Origin: Chara braunii
Lineage: Eukaryota; Streptophyta; Charophyceae; Charales; Characeae
Length of the DNA: 24,164 nt
Direction: 5' to 3'
Assembly (NCBI GenBank): GCA_003427395.1
Contig: BFEA01000132.1
Coordinates: 498,774-522,937, forward strand
Shown here: positions 10,340 through 18,223 of the stretch, piece after piece
Layout: every line of letters starts with the position of its first letter
How positions within the stretch are numbered: position 1 is the stretch's first letter
Position numbers and translations under genes: made by a program
Notes under the pieces: model-generated
Seen by the model: only the letters and a program-made list of their open reading frames with translations
Told to the model about the DNA's origin: nothing
Database searches by the model: none

Positions 10340-10670
10340 AAATCACACCAACTTATGGTGTGACCAGTTTCTGCCTAGTCGATTGACATAAGGCGTATGA
10401 TCGGGCCGCACCAACTTATGGCAAGGCTGATCAGCCTGAACGTTCGGCATAAACAAAGAACTGGACCACCTCAACTTATGAGGGGTCCAGCCTCTGCCTA
10501 AACAAACGACGAAAGGCATATGATCATAACACAACAACTTATGTTGTGCCCTGGCCAGCCTAAACACTGACATATAGCATAAAACTAGGCTACTCAACTT
10601 ATGAGTAGTCTAGCCCTGCCTAAACAATAACAAGCGCGTGTGGCCGAACAGCCCGCAACTTATGCGTTCG
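10340..10670. repeat. First copy of a six-hairpin block (777-bp higher-order repeat)
   Basis: Hairpins at 10350, 10413, 10473, 10536, 10596 and 10657 recur in the same order at 11127, 11190, 11250, 11312, 11371 and 11434. The offsets are 777, 777, 777, 776, 775 and 777. Linkers are also alike, for example CAAAGAACTGGACCACC and AACGACGAAAGGCATATGA. Confidence 0.9.
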
Positions 10671-11114
10671 CCCGACCTCCGCAACACAACTATAGCCAAT
10701 AGGTAGAATCACAATCAAATTTTGTCTTCAAGCGAGTGGTCAGGTCACCTCAACTTATGAGGATCCCCACCCAAATATCGGTTATGTTTAGAAAAAGGAA
10801 ATATCCACACTTTATATACCTCTCTCCTTTCGTGCTATCAAGGGCATAGGACCAACTACCCAACTTATGAATGAGTCAGCCTGCCCAAAGTTACCACACC
10901 ATTTTGTATTGTTCATCTTCCTTCCCTCTGCCTTATCTGCTACCGGCTTATATGGCTGGATCTCCCAACTTATGGCGCTCAGCCTGCCATAAATATACAT
11001 AATAAATAGAGTATCAAAATTGTATATTCCGATTCTCTTTGTGGTGGCGGCTCATGACTTGACCACACCAACTTATGGTGTGAATAGTCTCGCCTGAAAT
11101 AGTAAAGCATAAGA

Positions 11115-11450
11115 CTGAGCCACACCAACTTATGGTGTGGTCAGCTTCTGCCTAAACAATCGACGTAAGGCGTATGACCGGGTCCCACCAACTTATGGTG
11201 AGACTGGCCAGCCTAAACTTTCGGCATACCCAAAGAACTGGACCACCTCAACTTATGAGGAGTCCAACCTTTGCCTGAACAAACGACGAAAGGCATATGA
11301 CCAGACACAACAACTTATGTTGTGCCTGGTCAACCCATACAATTACATATGGCGTAGAGCCAGGCTACCCAACTTATGAGTAGTCTAGCCCAGCCTAAAC
11401 ATAATCACATGTGCGAAGAACCGAACAACCCGCAACTTATGCGTTCGTCC
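11115..11450. repeat. Second copy of the six-hairpin block
   Basis: Same order of six stem types as 10340-10670. Where the two copies differ, pairing is sometimes kept or improved: the fourth hairpin has basal arms GACCAG/CTGGTC here but a poorly paired base at 10524-10555. In other units it is lost: the fifth hairpin has CTACCC opposite GAGTAG. The unit at 11070 also resembles the one at 10289 (offset 781). Confidence 0.9.
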
Positions 11451-12015
11451 AGCCTCCGCAATATAAGTTACAGTTCTGTGTTGTCTGAACTCACACTGAT
11501 AATCTGAATTAAATCAATACATACTTGTCAATTTACTTTGCAAAACAATGTCATAAATTCAAACAAGCAAGGAAATGCAGTTATCTTTTTCAATCATACT
11601 TACAGTCAGGTCAAATAGCAATAGGATAATATAGTTTAATGATAGGATCACATGCGTAAATCGAGGGTTATACCTGAGTGTTCTCTGCCTCCAGAACCCC
11701 GCCTGGGTTCCGGTAGAGCTCCCGCAATCGGTGGGGCGGACCTCCCACAAGGCCTCGATGCGGACCTACGGGTTGCAATCCCGCCTGCCGCCTTCCTCTC
11801 GTAACTTTAGACTAGACTGAGAGTAAGAAGGATAGAGGTAGGTAGATTAGACTCTCGAGATTCAAGGGAGATTCATTCAGACTCACAGTGAGAGGGCCTT
11901 GTAGTCTTCAATTCCTGAGGGCCCCGCAATGATGGCCAAACTGCAGCAGCTTGGTCCGAACCCGAAGTCAAACTATGGAAGTCGACTCCCTGACGCCCTT
12001 TGCGGATCGCAACAC
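11451..12015. repeat. Right module of copy B
   Basis: The AT-rich first part is only loosely similar to 4308-4545. The core 11688-11796 (CCTCCAGA to GCCTTCC) and the block 11890-11938 (GAGAGGGCCTTG ... GCAATGATGGCC) are well conserved against copies A and C. The GGGCC and GGCCC arms within 11890-11938 can pair. Homology is lost after the ATCGCA near 12011. Confidence 0.8.
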
Positions 12016-13598
12016 TAACCTCCCTTCCTAGGCTCATCCCCTCTTCTGAGCCCCAACACTCCTCCTTAGCACAATCACGGCCGCACAACAGCGTATAATA
12101 GTCCACAAGCACAGCGAAGTCTGCCAGCGAACGTACAGTCCGGTACTAGGTGCTCAGCAAAAGCGGCCCGTAACAGTCCTATGTCGACAGGCCAGCGATA
12201 TCAGCATGTTGCAGTCCCACAGCTTACCTTAGTACTAAGCTGCAATGGTGTAGTAAACATCAACTGTTAGACCTTAGATGTAGTAGCAGCACCTCCACGA
12301 GCTGAGGCGGAGACGACAACAACCTCCCGGTATAGCTGCCGATTGCTGCCAACCTCAGCGCAGTCCCAGCAACCCCGGGTTCAGCAGTAGTCTCAACCTG
12401 CTGTCAGCTGGTATCCACGCTACGGCATCCGTTGTTGTTGGTAAACAAAGAGACTACCATCTTCTTGAACCCGCGGCTACACGCAGCTAGCGCACAGCAG
12501 GCGGTACTGCAAACAGCACAGCGACGTCGGCCACTAGTCTTAACAAGTTCAATCAGCAGCCTCGACTACCAGCTATCTGCAGCAATCGTGCCCGGCCCGT
12601 AGTGGCAGCCTCGCTGCCAAGTGGCACTCCTCTCATAACAGTACTGGTCTCACCCGAACTCCATCACTCTTAGGATTAACTATGACTCAGGTCCCCAATA
12701 TACCGGCCATGACTTCAACATAGTCGGGGCTCACCAACGCAGTCTGCAGTCACCTCGAAGTGGAATAGCCCCGCGGGAATAGTGATGCAGTAGAAAGCAC
12801 TCGGGCAAGGTATATGAAGGTGTCGACTTACACAACCGCCACCTGTGCCATGCCGCTTGTACTATTCTTAGACCAATTCTGCTACCCGCAACAATCGTGC
12901 ACAACAGTCAAGCACGATAGATGTAGTCATACAACCAACCAAAAAAAAAAACACTGCAGCTCTTCAAACGACGGTGCATAGGAACTGTAACGGTCGATAC
13001 ATAGTAATCGGAACAAACCCCACCCGTAACAGTTAGGTGGATTCCAGCTCAACCGTAGCTGTTGATCCATGAAAACGACCGTACATCTATCGAGCTCAGT
13101 CCTACAAGTATATAATTCGCCAGCTCAACCCCCCCCCCCGGAGTTCTTGTTTCGACGTTTATGTGCAAGTGGCCCACACAGTCCACCACGTCCGCTTTCT
13201 GTAACAATCCATCGCCTGAATGCCACAACAATAACTGTATGCGATTGCACTTTCCGCTACCAATGGCGGTCCAGATTGTGATCATACTCATAATAGTTCG
13301 TAGGCAGCCCTATGACAATCACTCAGCCCAACGCAGCAGGCACACAGCAGGAACATCACCTCAGCGGGCTTCTTCCGAACTGTGCAGGTAGCCGGGGCAC
13401 AATTTTGACTGTGAACGCTCTATCATTCCGACTTTCAACAGCGACAAGTGACACTGCTAACCTTAATAGCGGAGTGGAAGCTGAGCTAGACAAATATTTC
13501 ATTACTACGGACGACCTTCAAATACATGGTGGTGAGACCGTCCGGCGCCCACAGTCAGATGTCCTGCACCACCACTGACCAAATGTGCAAAACGAGAG
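12016..13598. other. Unassigned region after copy B
   Basis: No RNA gene, array or convincing coding frame. Composition is like 4881-5500, rich in CAGCAG and GTAGTA steps. One short match, AACCCCGGGTTCAG...GTAG near 12372, resembles CAGCCGGGTTCAG...GTAG near 5608. An A-rich tract sits at 12939-12949 and a C run at 13129-13139. Small overlapping frames at 13069-13578 show no motif. Confidence 0.5.
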
Positions 13599-13600
13599 TG

Positions 13601-13626
13601 ACTCTTTCGCTAGAACACGGAAGGGT
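13601..13626. repeat. Hairpin, GAATCTTCC family, copy 3 (diverged)
   Basis: ACTCTTTC (13601-13608) can pair with GGAAGGGT (13619-13626) if two G-U pairs are allowed. The loop GCTAGAACAC matches the family loop (GCTAAAACGC, GCTAGATCAT). Confidence 0.4.
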
Positions 13627-13700
13627 ACACTGTAGAGGCAAACGTGTGTCCGCCTTTCCCTGTCGTCCTTCAGTTCATCCTACACCGCCAACTCCCAACG

Positions 13701-13710
13701 GTGAGTTCCT

Positions 13711-13781
<71 letters not shown>

Positions 13782-13785
13782 ACAG
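13701..13785 (+). other. Intron-like segment filled by a CT microsatellite
   Basis: ACG|GTGAGT at 13698-13706 leads into a pure pyrimidine tract and ends CTACACAG at 13785, giving an 85-base candidate with donor, polypyrimidine tract and acceptor. The flanking frame (SSTPPTPNG before, ESFNHRQSN after) is unrecognised, so an exon context is unproven. The fit may be chance. Confidence 0.2.
13711..13779. repeat. (CT)n microsatellite
   Basis: A 69-base CT run with one T-T interruption near 13726. Reading frames through it give Ser/Leu or Arg/Glu repeats, which are artefacts of the dinucleotide. Confidence 0.97.
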
Positions 13786-14138
13786 CGAGAGCTTCAACCA
13801 CCGGCAGAGCAACGCCTGGGTTAATAGGTAAGTCTCCGGCCTCGAGTCAGGCCCCCCCACTGGCCTTCGTCTGTCGCATAAGCAAATTCGAACGAATCTA
13901 TTGCCAGACCATGGGCGGATACACTGCCAAACTCCCCACGCACCTCAGCTTGGTGCTGTAACTCGACTTTTGGTTCACCCCACAGGTCGTCCGCTAGTTA
14001 CGAGGTAAGTCTTCATATAGCTTTCCCCACCTCCCACGCACTCTCTGTCTCTTCCTAGCTCCCTCTATACTAACTTTTACTCTACTCTAACTTCAGAACC
14101 GTGTTCGCCCCGGCCTCATACCCCCGAAGCGACTCTTG

Positions 14139-14170
14139 GTTCGCCCGATTCCGTCAAGGATCGGGCGAAC
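14139..14170. repeat. Strong hairpin with 11-bp perfect stem
   Basis: GTTCGCCCGAT (14139-14149) pairs exactly with ATCGGGCGAAC (14160-14170). The 10-base loop TCCGTCAAGG can add two C-G pairs. A related but different hairpin, with arms CGCCC/GGGCG, lies at 6794-6829 in the equivalent region after copy A. Confidence 0.8.
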
Positions 14171-14989
14171 TACGAGATTTCTAGCCTGCCACATTCCCTG
14201 TTTCGCCATCAGAGCCTACAATAGATCCGACGCAAAAGTGCGTCCGGGTTCATTCACCTTTCTCAATCTCTTCCTCGCAGACTTTCCCCACTATGCACAA
14301 CACAACTCTCGATTCCTATAATACTAATACTAACATACTAACTTCAATTCTAACGCTGTAGTCTACTTCGTCGGGACCAAAAGCCCCTGAATTCCACCTT
14401 ACTCCGTCCATCCTCGCCGCGACTCGAGCGGGGATTTGTTCTCCATAGTTCTACCATAGTCATTCTCGCCATCTCTTAGCGCAACTCTTCTTTTTCCTAC
14501 CATCTATTCTACTACCCCACCATCCACGATCAAGCTCGCCCGGGGCTAACGCCCCTATCCACCACTTTTCCTCCCTCGATTTCATCCCGGGACGGCGAAA
14601 TAGCAACTTCTTCCTGCCTTCACCCATCTCCCTCTGCCATCTCCAAACCCGAATGCACCTAGCTCGACTTCTGTCCAAATTCACTCCCCCTTCTTTCCTA
14701 CTCTGAGTGCTCCTAGCCCAGATCTGCGCCAGGTGCAGACATCCCTCCTGCTATCTTTCCATGGCTGCGCCCCTTTGCCTCTTTGCCACCGCTTGTCCCC
14801 TCTTCGACATGCATGCATCTGGCGTGATTTCAAGCCAGGTTCATTCAGCTAACATCCCACATAGCAGGCCCCGGTTGCTTTGCGCATGACAACCCTGTGA
14901 CCATCTAGCACACCGCGAGCCCAACGACCAATCAATGATGACGAACACGGGGATCCTGCCCGTTGCTCACCAGGCCTGCAGATGAGAAC

Positions 14990-15018
14990 GAATCTTCCGC
15001 TAAAACGCGGCAAGATTC
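14990..15018. repeat. Hairpin, GAATCTTCC family, copy 4 (longest)
   Basis: GAATCTT (14990-14996) pairs with AAGATTC (15012-15018). CCGC (14997-15000) pairs with GCGG (15007-15010). One C (15011) is bulged and the loop is TAAAAC. This 11-bp stem is the best-formed member of the family. Confidence 0.7.
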
Positions 15019-15760
15019 ATTACCATACTCAACCTCCCATAGCACTCGCGCAGCCCCTACTGCTTATACCGGTCAAACCACTCGTCAAATCCGAGTTCCG
15101 ACGTCGCCATCAGGTCCAAAGCGCTCTGAAACCCCCATTTCGAATCTGACCTTGCTCAAATCCCTGTGGAAACGGGCAAGATATGCCCTTTTTCGCTCCA
15201 CCATCTCCACGAACTCGACGCCTCCTCGCACTCCATCTGCATCACAGCCACTCCTCTACTAACTCCCGGGCCAATCTGACCCCACCATTCAACTCGCCCT
15301 GTCCAAAAACCTTGGTATAGTGTGTTTCCCCGCACGATTCCCTCCGGAAACGAGCGAGGTAAGCATCCTCCACCCTCCTTCTTCTTCACTTCCCCGCCAT
15401 CTTCCACGCATGCCTTCTTTCCTCACCAACTTTGTTCCTCCCTCTGAATGCACCTGGCGCATATATGCGTCCAGATTCACTCTTTCCTTTAACCAATGCA
15501 GTCGTGGTGGTCCGAGTGCAGAGTTCGGAGCTGCTGCTAACGGAGCTGTCCGGCCTCGGCTATGGCCGCTATCAACGTAGTGAATGCCCCACGTACCAGC
15601 CCATACTCAGCGGAGCTGAGAAGCAACGCACCCTCCGCTAAGACTGCAAATCAGCAAAAGCAGCCAGGTGAACAAAAAAACCGTCAACCTCCGCTCCCTT
15701 TTCTACTCAACTCTTCTCCCTACCTCACAACATTCCTCTACCGACCTATCTCGTAGTTCA

Positions 15761-15968
15761 ACCAGCGAACACCTATGAAAGAAAATTGCCCACATGTAAC
15801 TAGGTGGAAAACTAACTAGGAAGGCTCCAAACCTACGACCTACCTATAAAAAAGAAAAATAATAATAATAAAATTGAACAGGCCTGACTTTGCCAAAAAA
15901 CAAACCACTAGTCTATAGGCCTATGGATCAAGTCCCGTAACACCAAAAACAAGGGAACAGCAACTCAG
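15761..15968. other. AT-rich spacer
   Basis: Contains an AATAAT run near 15866-15874 and little else. A five-base A run at 15945-15949 would read as a T5 stretch about 20 bases beyond the 3' end of the minus-strand U6-like sequence, a possible Pol III terminator. Confidence 0.5.
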
Positions 15969-16064
15969 TTGGGTATGGCCCCACATCAGTGTGTGTCACT
16001 CTTACACAGGGGCCATGCTAATCTTCCCTGTATCGTTCCAATTTTAACAGTTGTCCCGAAGGAC
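15969..16064 (-). pseudogene. U6 spliceosomal snRNA-like sequence, probably a pseudogene
   Basis: Reading the minus strand from 16064, the 5' hairpin GTCC-TTCG-GGAC is present. The core AAAATTGGAACGATACAG follows at the normal spacing, then GAAGATTAGCATGGCCCCTG. The core matches conserved U6 across about 40 bases with one difference. That difference is in the nearly invariant ACAGAGA box, which here reads ACAGGGA. The AGC triad is intact. The internal stem-loop is altered (GTGTAAGAGTGAC where GCGCAAGGATGAC is usual), and the 3' tail does not match known U6. No TATA box lies 20-30 bases upstream. The box and stem-loop changes suggest a non-functional copy, perhaps retroposed or carried in a repeat. 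A divergent functional U6 is less likely. Confidence 0.85.
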
Positions 16065-16315
16065 TAGCCCATGGGCGTGGCACTGGGACACCCCCACGGC
16101 CCTGGCTAGTCCCGGGTAACCCAGAACCATAGCATGCTGTTTATTTGCCTCAGTTGAACTTCGGACTCGAATCTGTATTTTCAATAGTTCATGGGTGTAC
16201 NAACTGAGCGGGGCCAGNGGGTTCTTTGCCTGGCCAATCCTGGTACTAGATGCAGAAGTCACCACAGTCCCCCTCCTGCCCGGGTTTGGCCTCACTGATG
16301 TGCGATAAGACAGCT
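16065..16315. other. Upstream flank of the U6-like sequence
   Basis: On the minus strand this is GC-rich (GCCGTGGGGGTGTCCCAGTG) with no recognised snRNA promoter elements. A minus frame runs from 16319 into the U6-like sequence (ends 16044). It crosses two ambiguous bases and overlaps an RNA gene relic, so I do not call it a protein. Confidence 0.4.
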
Positions 16316-16440
16316 CCACAGCTCCAGCTACCCTGAGGGAGACCTACTAAGGGAACCTGCTACTTGGCGGTCTGGCTAGCCTTCCGTCCTATACCCAGGT
16401 CCGATGGAAGGTTGGCAGCGGTATTGCTGCGGGCCCCTAC
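16316..16440 (+). pseudogene. Fragment similar to 7499-7620
   Basis: CAGCTACCCTGAGGGA at the left and CCTATACCCAGGTCCGA (16389-16405) match 7500-7515 and 7561-7577. After the second block the frame reads PIPRSDGRLAAVLLRAPTD, against PIPKSEERFALTVSLWASTE at the other locus. Frames before that block differ between copies, so at least one has shifted. Family not recognised. Confidence 0.35.
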
Positions 16441-16860
16441 TGACACTCCCTGTGGCGCCGCATGGCCCCGTCACAGTTCACCATCTTGTTAGTCCCACCG
16501 AGAACGCTCACACTGCGACTCCAGACGTACGAAAAACGCAGATTTGGAATATACCGAACTTGAGGTTTTCGGGCATGGCTTAGATCACACTACCGTACCC
16601 TTCTCAGAGGGGACAAGGCCTCGCCTGTCTGCGACGATGGCAGATCGGTACTTTGCTGGCCACACGGTGCCACTCACGGATCGTGCGCAAGAACTCTTCG
16701 GGAACGAGAGAGAAAATAAATAAATAAATAAAATAAAATAAAATAAATTTAGAAATAATAGCTAGGAAAACGGATCGGGGAGGGGACCGTTGGTACTTGG
16801 TCCTACCTCGCGGGCCCGCTGCTGGACTTCCCAACAAAACCAAAGGGGATAGTCCTGCGG
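16441..16860. other. Unassigned spacer with A-rich microsatellite
   Basis: No gene seen. It contains an AAATAAATAAATAAAATAAA run at about 16714-16747. CTGCTGGACTT appears near 16819 and again near 16916, hinting at a local duplication. Confidence 0.5.
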
Positions 16861-17281
16861 GACCCTCAACCCCTNGGTTCGCTCCATGNNGCTCCTCCGC
16901 NGCTCCGNTGCACGCTGCTGGACTTGNCCCCGGGATNCGTCTGGTGGAAGTTCAGTNACGTTACCTATAGGGNTGAGCCCAAGCCTGNGTTGGCTGTGCN
17001 CTGCCCTGTATNTAAATGGTATGGCCAGCCAGCCCGGGCCTGCAAACGGTACCTCAGGCTGTTTTTCTATCTTACGGCCTGAGCCCAGGGTCCCGTAATG
17101 CCGCAATTGGCTGCCTTGAGGGCAAGGCTCTGCTCGGCCTACCCCACGCGCCCACTCCACCATGGTATGGCTGCGGCCGAGTCTCTCCTAGCCTGCCNCG
17201 ANGCCTTTTTACNGCCTCTCTNCCTAGAAAACCCCNCCCGTTGCTGTATNAAGGGGTAAGTTTTCCNCTTTGGCTACCGTN
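16861..17281. other. Stretch with 20 scattered ambiguous bases
   Basis: Single N calls (one doublet) occur at 16875, 16889-16890, 16901, 16908, 16927, 16937, 16957, 16973, 16988, 17000, 17012, then 17198, 17202, 17213, 17222, 17236, 17250, 17267 and 17281. Two more lie at 16201 and 16218. Isolated Ns at about 13-base spacing are not an assembly gap. They suggest a consensus over several unlike copies or a high-error stretch. Frames across it are unreliable. Confidence 0.95.
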
Positions 17282-17384
17282 TCACATGTGGCACAAGTGT
17301 GCCGCCACCTGGCAACCCTACTTCCAATGGCGCATGCCGTATGAATGCAAGTGCACCATGGTCCATTCAATAAGAGAAACTCTT

Positions 17385-17633
17385 CCTAGTTTTTTATCAA
17401 AGCTGAAAAATTTTGCCGGCGGAAACGCCGACTCCGTAGCATCAAGAAAAAAATCATCATGCGCGCCTCAAAACTGCGCGCCCACACACACTTTGCTTCT
17501 AGTCAACTATTCAGTCAACGTGAACAAAACACGACTGCAACTTCGCACGGTATACTCAGATTCTGAACAAACCTTATCTTCTGTCACTTGCAAAAACCAG
17601 GGCGGATACCCTTGTAAGGGTATTCGCGCCGAC
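17385..17633. repeat. Left member of a 245-bp direct-repeat pair (possible short LTR)
   Basis: Matches 18224-18467 from CCTAGTTT to CGCGCCGAC or CGCACCGAC. Shared blocks include ACGCCGACT, TGCGCGCC, GCGGTATACT or CACGGTATACT, TTCTGTCACTTGCAAAAA and AGGGCGGATA. Near its right end is the palindrome ATACCCTTGTAAGGGTAT (17607-17624). An open plus frame from 17016 crosses this repeat; the other copy has a TAA in the matching frame, so I do not call it coding. Confidence 0.75.
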
Positions 17634-18223
17634 AACGTTGAGATCCTTGGTCCGTATTTTCAAGACGGCGGAATAAATGAATTTCGTCAACTTCCTGAAC
17701 ATACAAGAACTCATAGGTCAACCAAATGAGACACCCGCTCAAGGTCCTTGGCTGCCACGACGACCTTCAAATCCAACATCGCATCTACGTCAAAGGACGT
17801 CGGAGCAAAAATAGTAATACGATAGTAAATAACAATCATCTAGAAACTCCTAATCGTCAGAATATGACAAATGAGGAAAAAAAACACGCTAGCACCGTTC
17901 TGACGTCACCGACGACAAAACCAAGGCGGATAGCCTCGTCGGGCTCTCAATCCCTCGGTCCCTTCGCGCTACCCCACCCTCTCGTCATCGCCGCTTGACC
18001 TCGATCCCTGAATCTCCCCGTTGAAAGTCTGACACCATAACCAATAGTGCTAGGCCCAAAGCTCGGTCTAGTTATGACGGACCCCTAAATAAAGCGGATA
18101 CTGTGCAACACACGAATCTTACTGTCAATACTTCAAGGTCGCCTCATTGTCGATGTCGTTTTCCGCATGTACGCACAAGCCACAGACAAGCGCATCAATC
18201 AAACGAGATATAATCTTTTTAAT
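17634..18223. other. Interior between the direct repeats
   Basis: About 590 bases with no long open frame. A partial echo of the repeat end, AAGGCGGATAGCC, occurs near 17931 followed by TCGTCGGGCTC. No convincing primer-binding site or polypurine tract was identified next to the repeats. Confidence 0.5.

Larger units (their letters stand above)
10235..11450. repeat. Tandem array of 18 covarying hairpins with an invariant ACTTA loop
   Basis: The core AACTTATG starts at 10241, 10289, 10350, 10413, 10473, 10536, 10596, 10657, 10752, 10862, 10967, 11070, 11127, 11190, 11250, 11312, 11371 and 11434. Typical spacing is 57-63 bp, with a looser zone at 10657-11070. Most units fold as apical stem, mismatch, basal stem. 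Apical arms vary but pair: CACACCA/TGGTGTG, CCTCA/TGAGG, CACAACA/TGTTGTG, CTACTCA/TGAGTAG, CGCA/TGCG. Basal arms also pair: CTGGAC/GTCCAG (10461 and 10485), GACCAG/CTGGTC (11299 and 11326), CTGA/TCAG (11115 and 11141), CTAG/CTAG (10585 and 10610), GATC/GATC (10399 and 10428). The units at 10241, 10862 and 10967 are poorly paired. Several linkers carry GCCT...AGGC, which can form a second small stem. There is no coding frame. Function unknown. Confidence 0.9.
8038..12015. repeat. Copy B of the 3.9-kb non-coding repeat element
   Basis: Collinear with 1015-4880 in the same orientation, starting 7023 bases further on. Left module 8038-9000, AT-rich middle 9001-10230, expanded hairpin array 10235-11450, right module about 11500-12015. 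Divergence from copy A is high enough to be obvious by eye, so the duplication is not recent. No open frame spans any module. Two readings are possible: a tandem 7-8 kb macro-unit, or long terminal repeats around a 3.1-kb interior (4881-8037). Confidence 0.85.
13786..15760. repeat. Pyrimidine-rich degenerate repeat region after copy B
   Basis: It shares recurring blocks with 6500-7388: CCATCTCC (14624, 15203), GAATGCACCT (14651, 15446) with a relative GAGTGCTCCT (14705), downstream GTCCAGATTCAC (15470) or GTCCAAATTCAC (14673), and CTAAC steps (14072, 14090, 14339). Donor-like AGGTAAG occurs at 13829, 14005 and 15358. The many small frames on both strands are proline-, serine- and leucine-rich by composition. 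None carries a motif or extends beyond about 100 codons. Confidence 0.5.

Noticed and set aside
10343-10597. Minus-strand frame of 84 codons with repeated HKL
   Set aside because: The HKL repeats are just CATAAGTTG, the hairpin loop, read in frame. The frame follows the array, not a gene.
1015-12015. Terminal inverted repeats or TG...CA LTR ends for copies A and B
   Set aside because: I looked at both module ends and found no matching termini or target-site duplications that I could defend.
13644-13961. Serine/leucine-rich protein over the CT repeat, and its Arg/Glu shadow on the other strand
   Set aside because: Dinucleotide repeats are open in all frames. Nothing protein-like continues on either side.
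16044-16319. 91-codon minus-strand protein
   Set aside because: Its C-terminal end is the U6-like RNA sequence and it crosses two ambiguous bases.
17016-17729. 237-codon plus-strand frame
   Set aside because: It crosses eight ambiguous bases and the 245-bp direct repeat. The other repeat copy has a stop in the matching frame.
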